NCBI RefSeq assembly: GCF_003569785.1
Contig: NZ_KZ983991.1
Coordinates: 62,001 to 126,000, forward strand
Source: Leucobacter sp. wl10
Lineage (GTDB): Bacteria; Actinomycetota; Actinomycetes; Actinomycetales; Microbacteriaceae
Length of the DNA stretch: 64,000 nt
Direction: 5' to 3'
Positions 19,170 through 28,029 of the stretch are shown here, piece after piece; the first letter of the stretch is position 1, and each line of letters opens with the position of its first letter. A model generated the notes under the pieces. That model worked only from the letters and a program-made list of their open reading frames with translations. It was not told the DNA's origin and did no database searches. Position numbers and translations under genes: made by a program.

Positions 19170-19552
19170 ACGGACTCACGGGAAACACCTGTCGGGTAAC
19201 GACTGGGTAACGATGGCAGATCGAGGAAATTCCAGGTCAGGGCGAGATAACCCCGCCACGAGCGCCGCAGACCGGGCGATCTCGCTTTGCAGTGCGATCG
19301 AGAGGGTTGTTAGCGTCGAAGGCAGCGTCGAGCGCGAGATCCGTGCCGCTCCCCGCGTCCGTATCGGAACGAGTACGCCGAGAGCCGGCGGCCGAAGCGG
19401 GTGCGTCGGGGGCAGGCGGCCGGCCCCGCCCCGCAACACGTGTCAGGCCTGGTGAGAGGCCGCGCGGTCAGAGGTGCGCCGAAACGGAGGCGCCCCGGCC
19501 GTCTATTCGGCGTGTCCGCCCGCTCGCGGAGCCGCGCCCGAGGAGTTGAGAG
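19170..19552. other. Divergent intergenic region between ileS leader and proV
   Basis: This 383-bp non-coding stretch holds the divergent promoters. GGTAACGA occurs twice with slight variation (19194-19213). A plausible proV promoter lies at 19287-19315. From 19316 to 19535 I see no gene or recognised RNA, only a GC-rich leader of about 220 nt; GAGGAG before 19553 is the proV ribosome site. Confidence 0.5.
19287..19315 (+). promoter_or_regulatory. Possible sigma-A promoter of the proVWX operon
   Basis: TTGCAG (19287-19292), a 17-bp spacer and TTAGCG (19310-19315) fit a weak vegetative promoter reading toward proV. It would give a leader of about 230 nt. Confidence 0.35.
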
Positions 19553-20902
19553 ATGAGCACACCCCCGTCCGCCCCTGCCGAACCGGTCGGCGCCGCGCCC
19601 CCCGCGCTCGCGGTGAGCCGCGCCTACAAGGTCTTCGGCCGCCGCCCGAAGGAGGCCGTCAGGCGCCTCCGCGCCGGAGAGGAGCGCGAGTCCCTGCGCG
19701 CCGTCGGAACGGCGGCCGTCATCGACGCGAGCTTCGACGTGCATCCCGGCGAGATCTTCGTCGTGATGGGCCTGAGCGGCTCGGGCAAGTCGACGCTCAT
19801 CCGCATGCTCAACGGGCTGAACGACACCACGGACGGCTCGATCCGCGTCTTCGGCACCGAGGTCGTCGGACTGGGCGCGGCGGAACTGCGCGCGCTTCGC
19901 CGCGACCGGATGTCGATGGTGTTCCAGCACTTCGCGCTGCTCCCCCACCGCACCGTGCTCGACAACGTCGCCTACGGGCTCGAGATCCAGGGCGTCGCGC
20001 CCGGGGAGCGTCGCGAGCGGGCTCGGCACTGGCTGGAGCGCGTGGGGCTGAGCGGCTGGGAGGACCGTCTGCCCGGCGAGCTCTCCGGCGGCATGCAGCA
20101 GCGCGTCGGCATCGCGCGGGCGTTCGCCGCCGACACCGACATCCTGCTCATGGACGAGGCCTTCTCGGCGCTCGACCCGCTCATCCGGCGAGAGATGCAG
20201 GAGCAGCTCGTCGAACTGCAGCAGGAACTGCACAAGACGATCGTGTTCATCACGCACGACCTCAACGAGGCCATGTTCCTCGGCGATCGCATCGCCGTGA
20301 TGCGCGACGGCCGCATCGTGCAGGTCGGCACGCCCAACGACATCCTCACCGATCCGGCCAACGACTACGTGGCCCAGTTCGTGCAGGACGTCGACCGCGC
20401 CCGCGTGCTCACCGCCGGCGACGTCATGGAGCCCCCGCTCGCCGTCGTGCCTGCGTCTGCGGGCCCCCGCACCGCCCTGCGCACGATGCGGGACCTGCAG
20501 ACCTCGGCGTGCTTCGTCACCACCGGCGCACGCAAGCTGCTCGGCGTGGTGCGCGACAAGGACGTGCTGCGCCAGGTGCGCGAGGGCGGCACGGACCTCA
20601 CCCTCGTGCTGCGGCCGACGCCATCGATCGTCGGGCCCGATCGGTACATCTCCGAGCTCTTCGAGCTCGCCGTGGAGAGTCCGCTACCGGTCGCGGTGCT
20701 CGACGAGCAGGATCGCCTCATCGGCGTCGTGCCCCGCATCACCCTGCTCGCGGCACTCGCCGACCTGCCCACGGCGACCACCGAGATCCCCGTCATCGAG
20801 CCGACGCCCACCGTGCCGGCCGCGACCATCACGGCGACCCTCGCCGACAGTCGCCCGGGAGACTCCTCCGAAGCGGTGGCCCCGACCGAGGAGGTGCGCT
20901 GA
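19553..20902 (+). CDS. proV: Glycine betaine/proline ABC importer, ATP-binding subunit with CBS domains, 449 aa
   Basis: Energises uptake of compatible solutes. The N-terminal region KVFGRRPKEAVRRLRAG is typical of ProV/OpuAA. Walker A is GLSGSGKST, the signature ELSGGMQQRVGIARA, Walker B DILLMDEAFSALDP, and FITHD is the switch. The C-terminal 130 residues form a CBS pair (DVMEPPLAVVPASAG ... GVVRDKDVLRQVREGG ... VLDEQDRLIGVVPRITLL), which in OpuA senses ionic strength. The start has GAGGAG about 7 nt upstream. Its TGA overlaps the proW ATG. Confidence 0.93.
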   Translation: MSTPPSAPAEPVGAAPPALAVSRAYKVFGRRPKEAVRRLRAGEERESLRAVGTAAVIDASFDVHPGEIFVVMGLSGSGKSTLIRMLNGLNDTTDGSIRVFGTEVVGLGAAELRALRRDRMSMVFQHFALLPHRTVLDNVAYGLEIQGVAPGERRERARHWLERVGLSGWEDRLPGELSGGMQQRVGIARAFAADTDILLMDEAFSALDPLIRREMQEQLVELQQELHKTIVFITHDLNEAMFLGDRIAVMRDGRIVQVGTPNDILTDPANDYVAQFVQDVDRARVLTAGDVMEPPLAVVPASAGPRTALRTMRDLQTSACFVTTGARKLLGVVRDKDVLRQVREGGTDLTLVLRPTPSIVGPDRYISELFELAVESPLPVAVLDEQDRLIGVVPRITLLAALADLPTATTEIPVIEPTPTVPAATITATLADSRPGDSSEAVAPTEEVR

Positions 20903-21807
20903 TGAACGGTGTGCGCATTCCGCTCGGCGACTGGGTCTCAGACGGGCTGGACTGGTTCAAGAACGCCTTCGAATGGCTGCTCGAGTTCGTCACCCTGGTC
21001 GTGGGCTGGCTCGTCGAAGGACTCGCCGATCTGCTGGTCTCGATCCCGTTCGCCGCCCTGGTCGCCGTGTTCGCCCTGCTCGGCTGGCTGGTGCGCTCCT
21101 GGCAGCTGGCCGTCGGCACCGCGCTGACCATGCTGCTGATCGTGGCTATCGACCAGTGGGAGAACGCGATGCTCACGCTCGCGCTGGTGCTCATCGCGGC
21201 GCTGATCGCGGTCGCCATCGCCGTGCCGATCGGCATCCTCGCCGCCCGAAGCGATCGATTCAGCGCCGTCATCAGGCCGGTGCTCGATTTCATGCAGACC
21301 ATGCCGTCGCTGGTCTACCTGATCCCGGCGGTCGTGTTCTTCAGCGTGGGCTTCGTGCCGGGCGTGTTCGCGACGCTGCTGTTCTCGCTGCCGCCGGGCG
21401 TGCGGTTCACCGAACTCGGCATTCGCGGAGTGGACTCCGAGACCGTTGAGGCGGGACAGGCCTTCGGCGCCGCGCCGCGCCGAATCCTGCGGGGCATCCA
21501 GCTGCCGCTCGCGATGCCCACGATCATGGCCGGCATCAACCAGGTCATCATGCTGGCGCTGTCGATGGCGGTCGTCGCGGGCATGGCCGGCGCCGACGGC
21601 CTCGGCAAGGAGGTCGTGGCGGCGCTCTCCACGCTGGACATCGCGAAGGGCGTCGAGGCGGGCCTGAGCGTTGTGATCCTCGCCGTCTTCCTCGACCGCG
21701 TCACCGCCTCGCTGGGCAAGCCCGGATCGCGCGCGTCGTCGCTGCTCGGCGTGCTGCGCCGACGCCGCGGCGCACGGTCCGCTGCCCCGACCGCCCCGGC
21801 CTTATAG
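20902..21807 (+). CDS. proW: Glycine betaine/proline ABC importer permease, 301 aa
   Basis: Membrane subunit of the importer. ATG 20902 overlaps the proV stop (TGATG). An amphipathic N-terminal part (WVSDGLDWFKNAFEWLLEFV) is followed by six or more helices and the binding-protein-dependent permease loop GQAFGAAPRRILRGIQLPLAMPTIMAGINQ, which contacts ProV. FMQTMPSLVYLIPAVVFF is characteristic of the ProW/OpuAB family. The tail is basic (RRRRGARS). Confidence 0.93.
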   Translation: MNGVRIPLGDWVSDGLDWFKNAFEWLLEFVTLVVGWLVEGLADLLVSIPFAALVAVFALLGWLVRSWQLAVGTALTMLLIVAIDQWENAMLTLALVLIAALIAVAIAVPIGILAARSDRFSAVIRPVLDFMQTMPSLVYLIPAVVFFSVGFVPGVFATLLFSLPPGVRFTELGIRGVDSETVEAGQAFGAAPRRILRGIQLPLAMPTIMAGINQVIMLALSMAVVAGMAGADGLGKEVVAALSTLDIAKGVEAGLSVVILAVFLDRVTASLGKPGSRASSLLGVLRRRRGARSAAPTAPAL

Positions 21808-21877
21808 CGCGCCGCACCCAGCCGAGCGAACGGCGCGAGGAACCCGACCCATCCATTCACCACAGTTAGGAAACGAC

Positions 21878-22789
21878 ATGTTCAAGTTCAAGCGCAAGCT
21901 CGCCGGAGCGCTCGCCCTCGGAGCGGCCGCAAGCCTCGTCCTCGCGGGCTGCTCGACCGGCGGCGGAGAAGCAAGCGGCGAAGGCGGGGACAAGGGCACG
22001 ATCACCCTCGGCTTCCTGCCCAGCTGGACCGACGGGCTGAGCACCGCCTACCTGCTTCAGAACCAGCTCGAGAAGATGGGCTACGAGGTCGAGATGCAGG
22101 AGTTCACCGAGGCCGCCGTGCTCTACACGGCGCTCGCCAACGGCGACGTCGACGTGTACCCGTCGGCCTGGTCCGAGAAGACCCACGCCACCTACATGAA
22201 GAAGTACGGCGAGGATCTCGAGGACCTCGGCGCCTACTACGACAACGCCGTATTGACCATCGCGGTACCCGAGTACATGGACGACGTGAACTCGATCGAT
22301 GATCTCGCCGGTCAGGCCGACCGCTTCGACGGCGAGATCATCGGCATCGAGCCGAGCGCGGGCCTCACCGAGCAGACCGAGACCGTCATGATGCCCGAGT
22401 ACGGCCTCGACGGCGAGTACAAGCTCGTCACCTCGTCGACGGCCACGATGCTGGCGACGCTCCAGGAGAAGATCGACAAGAAGCAGGACGTGGTCGTGAC
22501 GCTGTGGCGTCCGTTCTGGGCCAACGACGCCTTCCCCGTCAAGGACCTCGAGGATCCGAAGGGAGCGATGGGCGAGCCCGAGGCGCTCCACTTCCTCGGC
22601 ACCGGCGGTTTCACGGAGAAGTTCCCCGATGCCGCGGAGTTCATCGGCGGCATCAAGCTCGACGACCCCTCCTACGGCTCGCTCGAGGGCCTCGTGACCG
22701 GGGACGAGTACAAGGACGATCCGGCCGGCGCCGTGAAGGCCTGGGTCGCCGAGAATCCCGACGCCTTCCCCGGGCTCATCGCGAGCTGA
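21878..22789 (+). CDS. proX: Glycine betaine-type substrate-binding lipoprotein, 303 aa
   Basis: Extracellular solute receptor anchored by lipid. The signal peptide ends in the lipobox LAGC (Cys 25). The mature part begins TITLGFLPSWTDGLSTAYLLQNQL, as in OpuAC/ProX proteins, and contains the Trp-rich patches DVYPSAWSEKTHATYM and VVTLWRPFWANDAFPVKDLE used for quaternary-amine binding. It is the last gene of the operon, 70 bp after proW, and ends 6 bp before a strong hairpin. Betaine or a related osmolyte is the likely ligand. Confidence 0.93.
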   Translation: MFKFKRKLAGALALGAAASLVLAGCSTGGGEASGEGGDKGTITLGFLPSWTDGLSTAYLLQNQLEKMGYEVEMQEFTEAAVLYTALANGDVDVYPSAWSEKTHATYMKKYGEDLEDLGAYYDNAVLTIAVPEYMDDVNSIDDLAGQADRFDGEIIGIEPSAGLTEQTETVMMPEYGLDGEYKLVTSSTATMLATLQEKIDKKQDVVVTLWRPFWANDAFPVKDLEDPKGAMGEPEALHFLGTGGFTEKFPDAAEFIGGIKLDDPSYGSLEGLVTGDEYKDDPAGAVKAWVAENPDAFPGLIAS

Positions 22790-22795
22790 TCTCCG

Positions 22796-22830
22796 ACGGC
22801 CCGTCTTCCTCCCGAGGGAAGACGGGCCGT
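22796..22830 (+). terminator. Strong hairpin terminator after proX
   Basis: ACGGCCCGTCTTCC and GGAAGACGGGCCGT form a 14-bp perfect stem with a short loop, starting 6 bp after the proX stop. The tail is CT-rich rather than a pure T run, as is usual in high-GC actinobacteria. Confidence 0.85.
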
Positions 22831-22961
22831 CTCTCCGTGCGGCATCGCGAGCTCAGAGGCAGCCGCCAGACGATCGTTCCGAACCAGACTCGCACCCACA
22901 CGGTGAGCACCAGGTGGCCGATGGCGAGCGCGGCGTGCGCCGCGATCCTCGGCGCCCCGGA

Positions 22962-23174
22962 TCAGTCGTCGTCCGGCGCCCAGCTGAGGATGTCGCCCGG
23001 CTGGCACTCGAGCACGCGGCAGATCGCGTCGAGTGTGGTGAAGCGCACCGCCTTCGCCCGTCCGTTCTTCAGCACGGAGACGTTGGCCGGGGTGATGCCG
23101 ATGGCGTCGGCGAGCTCCGCGACGCCCATCTTCTGCTTCGCGAGCTGCACGTCGAGGTCGATCCGGATCGCCAT
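22962..23174 (-). CDS. Xre-family (YozG-like) small DNA-binding protein, 70 aa
   Basis: Single Cro/C1-type helix-turn-helix: VQLAKQKMGVAELADAIGITPANVSVLKNGRAKAVRFTTLDAICRVLECQPGDILSW. The order of helices and the closing PGDILSW are typical of YozG-like regulators that sit beside DUF2975 membrane proteins. Its ATG overlaps the stop of the DUF2975 gene (TGATG), so both are made together. It probably binds the inverted repeat at 23663-23696 to autoregulate the pair. Convergent with the proX terminator. Confidence 0.9.
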   Translation of the reverse strand: MAIRIDLDVQLAKQKMGVAELADAIGITPANVSVLKNGRAKAVRFTTLDAICRVLECQPGDILSWAPDDD

Positions 23175-23653
23175 CACACCACCTCCGCCAGCTCTCGCTC
23201 GAGCTGCGCGGCCTGCCGCAGCAGCGCCCGCATGACCACGATCACCAGCGCGAGGCCGAGGCAGAGGAGCGTGACGAAAACGCCGCCGACCCCCACGACG
23301 GGCGGCACGCCGCCCTGCAGAGCGGAGACCGCGACGGTGGCGGTCAGCGCGAACGCCGCAGCGGCGACCGTGGCGGCCAGCGCCGCGTGCACCCACGAGA
23401 AGGCCGACGGGTCGAAGATGCGCGCCGCAGCGGCGAGCGTGGCGAGTCTCCAGACGCAGACGAGGATCGCCTGCGCGCAGAGCACGAAGCCGACGACGCA
23501 GACTCCGAGGAGCACGTCGGCTCCCGTCGGGAGTCCCGGATCGCCCGCGAGCCCGAAGAACAGCCCGCCGACCACCAGTACCTGGAGGCCGAGCAGCAGG
23601 ACCAGCAGTACCGTGATGAGCCCCTGCAGCGTGAGGATCGTGGCGCGATGCAT
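23174..23653 (-). CDS. DUF2975 membrane protein, 159 aa
   Basis: Four hydrophobic segments: ILTLQGLITVLLVLLLGLQVLVVGGLFFGLA; GADVLLGVCVVGFVLCAQAILV; VHAALAATVAAAAFALTATVAV; GGVFVTLLCLGLALVIVVM. The last is followed by the conserved cytoplasmic end RALLRQAAQLERELAEVV. These features and the linked Xre gene identify DUF2975. Function unknown; the pair is widespread in Gram-positive bacteria. Its promoter region contains a 34-bp dyad. Confidence 0.85.
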   Translation of the reverse strand: MHRATILTLQGLITVLLVLLLGLQVLVVGGLFFGLAGDPGLPTGADVLLGVCVVGFVLCAQAILVCVWRLATLAAAARIFDPSAFSWVHAALAATVAAAAFALTATVAVSALQGGVPPVVGVGGVFVTLLCLGLALVIVVMRALLRQAAQLERELAEVV

Positions 23654-23662
23654 GCTACTCCG

Positions 23663-23696
23663 ATCGTTTATCGATATATACCTATCGAAAAACGAT
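23663..23696. promoter_or_regulatory. Long inverted repeat, probable operator of the DUF2975-Xre pair
   Basis: Left arm ATCGTTTATCGATA and right arm TATCGAAAAACGAT are complementary at 13 of 14 positions, separated by 6 bp (TATACC). The dyad lies 10 bp upstream of the DUF2975 start and is much more AT-rich than its surroundings. Binding by the linked Xre protein is inferred. Confidence 0.7.
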
Positions 23697-23954
23697 ATTA
23701 CCTCCGACGGCTTCACGCAACTGGGCAGCTGGTCCGCTGGTCCGCTCGCGCTCGAATCGAGGTGCGCCCTTCGGGCGCTATCGTCGCCCGCGGGCGGCAG
23801 AAAGGCGCACACGGTTCGCGTGGACACCGGGGCCTCGCGCGAAGGCTCGACCGCGGCAGCGCGATAGACTGGCCGGGTTGACCATCAGGCACCAGCAGCG
23901 CCCGCCGGGCGATGCGACCACGCGGTGCCGCCCATATCGAAGACGGAGCCCTGC

Positions 23955-26561
23955 ATGAGCGCGATCCCCGACAAGCACGTCGTCCCCGACAAGCCCCGTC
24001 TCGAAGGCCTCGAGGCGAAGTGGGGGCCGGTCTGGGAGGAGCGGGGAACGTACCGCTTCGACCGCGAGGGGGCGACCGCGGGCGACGTCTACAGCATCGA
24101 CACTCCCCCGCCGACGGCCTCGGGATCGCTGCACGTCGGCCACGTGTTCTCCTACACCCACACCGACACCGTCGCCCGCTACCAGCGCATGCGCGGCCGG
24201 CGCGTCTTCTACCCGATGGGCTGGGACGACAACGGCCTGCCCACCGAGCGCCGCGTGCAGAACTACTACGGCGTGCGCTGCGACCCCTCGCTCCCCTACG
24301 TCGAGGACTTCGCGCCGCCGCACGAGGGCGGCGACGGCAAGAGCGTCAAAGCGGCGGATCAGCAGCCCATCTCGCGCCGCAACTTCATCGAGCTGTGCGA
24401 GCGGCTGACCGTCGAGGACGAGAAGCAGTTCGAGGATCTTTGGCGCACCCTCGGCCTGTCGGTCGACTGGACCCAGACCTACCGCACCATCGGCGCGGAG
24501 TCGCTGCGGGCCTCGCAGCTCGCCTTCATCCGCAACGTGCGGCGCGGCGAGGCCTACCAGGCGCAGGCGCCGACCCTCTGGGACGTCACCTTCCGCACCG
24601 CGGTGGCGCAGGCCGAGCTCGAGGACCGCGAGCAGCCCAGCGCCTACCACGCCCTCGCGTTCCACAAGAGCGACGGCTCGGGCGACCTCCTCATCGACAC
24701 CACCCGCCCCGAGCTGCTCGCGGCCTGCGTGGCGCTCGTCGCGCACCCCGACGACGAGCGATACCGGCCGCTCTTCGGAACGACCGTGCGCACGCCCCTC
24801 TTCGACGTCGAGGTGCCGATCGTGGCCCACCACCTCGCGCAGCAGGACAAGGGCACCGGCATCGCCATGATCTGCACCTTCGGCGACGTCACCGACGTGG
24901 TCTGGTGGCGCGAGCTCGGTCTTCCCAACCGCGCGATCCTCGGCTTCGACGGCCGCGTCATCGCCGAGGCCCCGGAGGCCATCACGAGCGAGCGCGGGCG
25001 CGAGGCGTACGCGCGGATCGCCGGCAAGACCGTGTTCAGCGCCAAGGCCGCCGTCGTGGAGGCGCTGCAGGCCTCGGGCGAGCTCGTCGGCGAGATCCGC
25101 AAAATGAGCCACCCGGTCAAGTTCTTCGAGAAGGGCGACCGGCCGCTCGAGATCGTGTCGACGCGCCAGTGGTACGTCAAGAACGGCGCGCGCGACGAGG
25201 ATCTGCGCGAGCGGCTGCTCGCGCACGGCCGCGAGCTCGACTGGCACCCCGACTTCATGCGGGTGCGCTACGAGAACTGGGTCGAGGGGCTCTCCGGCGA
25301 CTGGCTCATCTCGCGCCAGCGCTTCTTCGGCGTGCCGATCCCTGTCTGGTACCCGCTCGACGCCGAGGGCAACCCGGTGTTCGACCAGCCGATCCTCGCC
25401 TCCGAGAATCAGCTGCCCGTCGACCCCTCGAGCGATCTCCCCGAGGGCTACACCGAGGAGCAGCGGGGCGTCCCGGGCGGATTCCAGGGCGAGGTCGACG
25501 TGATGGACACCTGGGCGACATCGTCGCTCACCCCGCAGCTCGCGGGCGGCTGGGAGCGCGATCCCGAGCTCTTCGACCTCGTGTACCCCTACAGCCTGCG
25601 CCCCCAGGGGCAGGACATCATCCGCACCTGGCTGTTCTCGACGCTGCTGCGCTCGGAGCTCGAGGCGGGACGGTTGCCGTGGAAGAGCGCGGGCATCTCG
25701 GGCTGGATCCTCGACCCAGACCGCAAGAAGATGTCGAAGTCGAAGGGCAACGTCGTGACGCCGGCCGGCCTGCTCGAGCAGCACGGCTCGGACGCGGTGC
25801 GCTACTGGGCGGCCTCGGCCAAGCTCGGCACCGACGCGGCCTTCGACCCGCAGAACCCGACGCAGATCAAGATCGGCCGCCGCCTCGCCATCAAGCTGTT
25901 GAACGCGGCCAAGTTCGCGCTCTCGTTCGACGCTTCGGGCGCCGGCGGCGTCACCGAGGCGCTCGACCGCTCGATGATCGCGAACCTCGCGATGGTGGTC
26001 GACAGCGCGACGCGAGCCTTCGAGCAGTACGACCACGCGCGGGCGCTCGAAACCACCGAGTCGTTCTTCTGGACCTTCTGCGACGACTACCTGGAGCTCG
26101 TCAAGGAGCGCGCACACGCGGGCAGCGGCGCCTCCCGGGCGTCGGCCGTGACCGCGCTGCGCACCGCACTCTCGACGTTCGTCCGCCTGTTCGCCCCGTT
26201 CCTCCCGTTCGCCGCCGAGGAGGTGTGGTCGTGGTTCGACGAGGGGTCGGTGCACCTGGCCGCGTGGCCCGAGGCCTCGGAGATCTCCGAGCTCGCCGGC
26301 GACGACGCCGACCCCGAACTGCTCGGGCTCGTCGGGCGCGCGCTCATCGGCATCCGCGGCGCGAAGACCGAGGCCAAGGCGTCCCAGCGCACCCCGGTCG
26401 AGCTCGCGATCGTGCGCGCCCCGGCGGCCGATCGGGATCGCCTGGCGCTGGCGGCCGAAGACCTCGCCGCGACCGGGCGCATCTCCGAGCTGCGCATCGA
26501 GGCGGCCGAGATCGAGTCGGTCGCGGTCGCCGAGATCCGCCTCGAGCGGGCGGAGGCGTAG
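23955..26561 (+). CDS. valS: Valyl-tRNA synthetase, 868 aa
   Basis: Class I synthetase. The HIGH element is HVGH (residues 60-63) in SGSLHVGHVFSYTHTD; KMSKS (about residue 592) lies in DRKKMSKSKGNVVTP. The editing domain and the anticodon-binding domain are in normal order, with the region DVMDTWATSSLTPQL typical of the VALS family. It is somewhat short at the C-terminus: the usual long coiled coil is reduced to a segment ending RLERAEA. ATG 23955 gives MSAIPDKHVV. No T-box was found upstream. Confidence 0.96.
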   Translation: MSAIPDKHVVPDKPRLEGLEAKWGPVWEERGTYRFDREGATAGDVYSIDTPPPTASGSLHVGHVFSYTHTDTVARYQRMRGRRVFYPMGWDDNGLPTERRVQNYYGVRCDPSLPYVEDFAPPHEGGDGKSVKAADQQPISRRNFIELCERLTVEDEKQFEDLWRTLGLSVDWTQTYRTIGAESLRASQLAFIRNVRRGEAYQAQAPTLWDVTFRTAVAQAELEDREQPSAYHALAFHKSDGSGDLLIDTTRPELLAACVALVAHPDDERYRPLFGTTVRTPLFDVEVPIVAHHLAQQDKGTGIAMICTFGDVTDVVWWRELGLPNRAILGFDGRVIAEAPEAITSERGREAYARIAGKTVFSAKAAVVEALQASGELVGEIRKMSHPVKFFEKGDRPLEIVSTRQWYVKNGARDEDLRERLLAHGRELDWHPDFMRVRYENWVEGLSGDWLISRQRFFGVPIPVWYPLDAEGNPVFDQPILASENQLPVDPSSDLPEGYTEEQRGVPGGFQGEVDVMDTWATSSLTPQLAGGWERDPELFDLVYPYSLRPQGQDIIRTWLFSTLLRSELEAGRLPWKSAGISGWILDPDRKKMSKSKGNVVTPAGLLEQHGSDAVRYWAASAKLGTDAAFDPQNPTQIKIGRRLAIKLLNAAKFALSFDASGAGGVTEALDRSMIANLAMVVDSATRAFEQYDHARALETTESFFWTFCDDYLELVKERAHAGSGASRASAVTALRTALSTFVRLFAPFLPFAAEEVWSWFDEGSVHLAAWPEASEISELAGDDADPELLGLVGRALIGIRGAKTEAKASQRTPVELAIVRAPAADRDRLALAAEDLAATGRISELRIEAAEIESVAVAEIRLERAEA

Positions 26562-26563
26562 CC

Positions 26564-26812
26564 GTGCAGCTGGGGGCGCGCTGGGCCGCGGGGTCGCCCC
26601 CGCACAGGGGCGTGCCCCCGGAGCTGCACCGGGCGATCGCGGAGCAGGAGGCGGCGCACCCGGAGGCCGGATCCTGGACCCTCACGTGGCTCGAGGGCCG
26701 CCCTCGCTGCGCGCTGGACGACCTCGTGATCGTCACCCTCGAGGGCGTGGAGCAGCCGGGCCGGGCCGGGCCGGAAGACCTCGACGGCGCGGACGACGAC
26801 TGGCTGGGTTGA
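26564..26812 (+). CDS. Small conserved protein downstream of valS, 82 aa
   Basis: GTG 26564 follows GGAGG by 9 nt and starts 2 nt after the valS stop, so the two are probably translated together. The protein is soluble and acidic at the end (EDLDGADDDWLG), with a central SWTLTWLEGRPRCALDDL block. I recall similar WTLTWLEGRP proteins beside valS in related actinobacteria, but no domain or function is recognised. Convergent with the ABC permease gene. Confidence 0.7.
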   Translation: MQLGARWAAGSPPHRGVPPELHRAIAEQEAAHPEAGSWTLTWLEGRPRCALDDLVIVTLEGVEQPGRAGPEDLDGADDDWLG

Positions 26813-26844
26813 TTCGCAGCCGCGCCGAACCGGAGCCCGCCGGG

Positions 26845-28029
26845 CTAGAGCGACCGGAACGCGTCGAGCGGATCGATCCGCGTCGCCCTCCAGGCGGGAT
26901 ACGCACCCGCGAGGCAGCCGATCACGAGCCCCGCAACGGGGGCGAGCACCGGCACGAGCGGATGGAGCACCGGTGTCCACTGCTGGGCAGCGGCGACCCC
27001 CACGATCGCGATCACCCCGATCGAGGTCCCGATGGCTCCGCCGAGCAGGCCGCGCACCGCGGACTCGAGCAGGAACTGCCCGGCGATGTGCCGCGGCATC
27101 GCACCCAGGGCGCGCCGCAGCCCGATCTCGGGGGCTCGAGACAGCACCCCGATGAGCGCCGAGTTCGTGATGCCGACCGCGCCGACGAGCAGGGTGATGA
27201 GCGCGAGTGAGAGCAGCAGGGTCTGCACTGAAGCGGCGACCTGATCCCGCGCGATGGACGGTTGGGGAGGCGGCACGACCCGCACCCGCTCCGGGTACCG
27301 CGCGTTCACCGCCATGGCCAGCTGCTCGCTCACCGCGGCGCTCGCGCCGATCCGCGTGTTGACCCCGATGGATGCCCCGGTGACACTGCTCGAGAAGTGC
27401 CGCAGCGCGAACGCTTGCGGGATCGCGATGGATGAGAGCAGGGTGCTGTCTCCGCGCGTGTCCGCGGCGATCCCGACGACCGTGACGGGTACGCGGCCGA
27501 TGTAGATGGTCGGAGCGGTCTCGACGGCCGCCAGCTTGAGGTTCTTCGCGAGTTCCCTGCCCACCACGGCGACCGGATAGTCGCCGAGCGCACCGTCGAA
27601 CAGGCGTCCCTCGGCGACCTCGGCGCCGATGAACGCCCAGTACTCCGGCGAGACCGCGAGCACCGACGAACTCGATTCGCTCTCGCCGCTGCGCGGGCCG
27701 GGCGGGAGAACGCTGATCGACGGGGGTGCGATGCTGCGCCACTCGGCGGAGCGCGTCACCCCGGTGATCCCCTGCGCCCGCTCGAGGGCGCCCTCGGGGA
27801 ACGGTCCTCCCGGAGCGTACAGGGCCTCCTCCGTGGCGTCGGCGACGACGACCGTGGAGCTGAGCGCATCGAAGTCCTTGCTGATCTGCCCGTTGGCCGT
27901 CGCGGTCACTCCCAGGATCGCGACGAATCCACCGATGCCGAGAGCCGTGCCGATGATGGTCAGGATCGAGCGCGACGAGCGCTGCAGCACGCCCGACGCC
28001 GCCTCGTGGAGGAGCCTCGCGAGTTTCAT
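26845..28029 (-). CDS. MacB-like ABC transporter permease, 394 aa
   Basis: FtsX/MacB-type topology: one N-terminal helix (SILTIIGTALGIGGFVAILGVTA), a large extracytoplasmic domain of about 200 residues, then three helices. The loop EIGLRRALGAMPRHIAGQFLLESAVRGLLGG is the family signature. Such permeases export peptides or transmit force rather than import solutes. ATGA overlap with the upstream ATPase. It is the last of seven -strand genes that begin with the histidine kinase at 33288. Confidence 0.9.
   Translation of the reverse strand: MKLARLLHEAASGVLQRSSRSILTIIGTALGIGGFVAILGVTATANGQISKDFDALSSTVVVADATEEALYAPGGPFPEGALERAQGITGVTRSAEWRSIAPPSISVLPPGPRSGESESSSSVLAVSPEYWAFIGAEVAEGRLFDGALGDYPVAVVGRELAKNLKLAAVETAPTIYIGRVPVTVVGIAADTRGDSTLLSSIAIPQAFALRHFSSSVTGASIGVNTRIGASAAVSEQLAMAVNARYPERVRVVPPPQPSIARDQVAASVQTLLLSLALITLLVGAVGITNSALIGVLSRAPEIGLRRALGAMPRHIAGQFLLESAVRGLLGGAIGTSIGVIAIVGVAAAQQWTPVLHPLVPVLAPVAGLVIGCLAGAYPAWRATRIDPLDAFRSL

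Noticed and set aside
23881..23954. T-box before valS
   Set aside because: GCGGTGCCGCC looks vaguely similar but the TGGNACCGCG core and specifier stem are absent.
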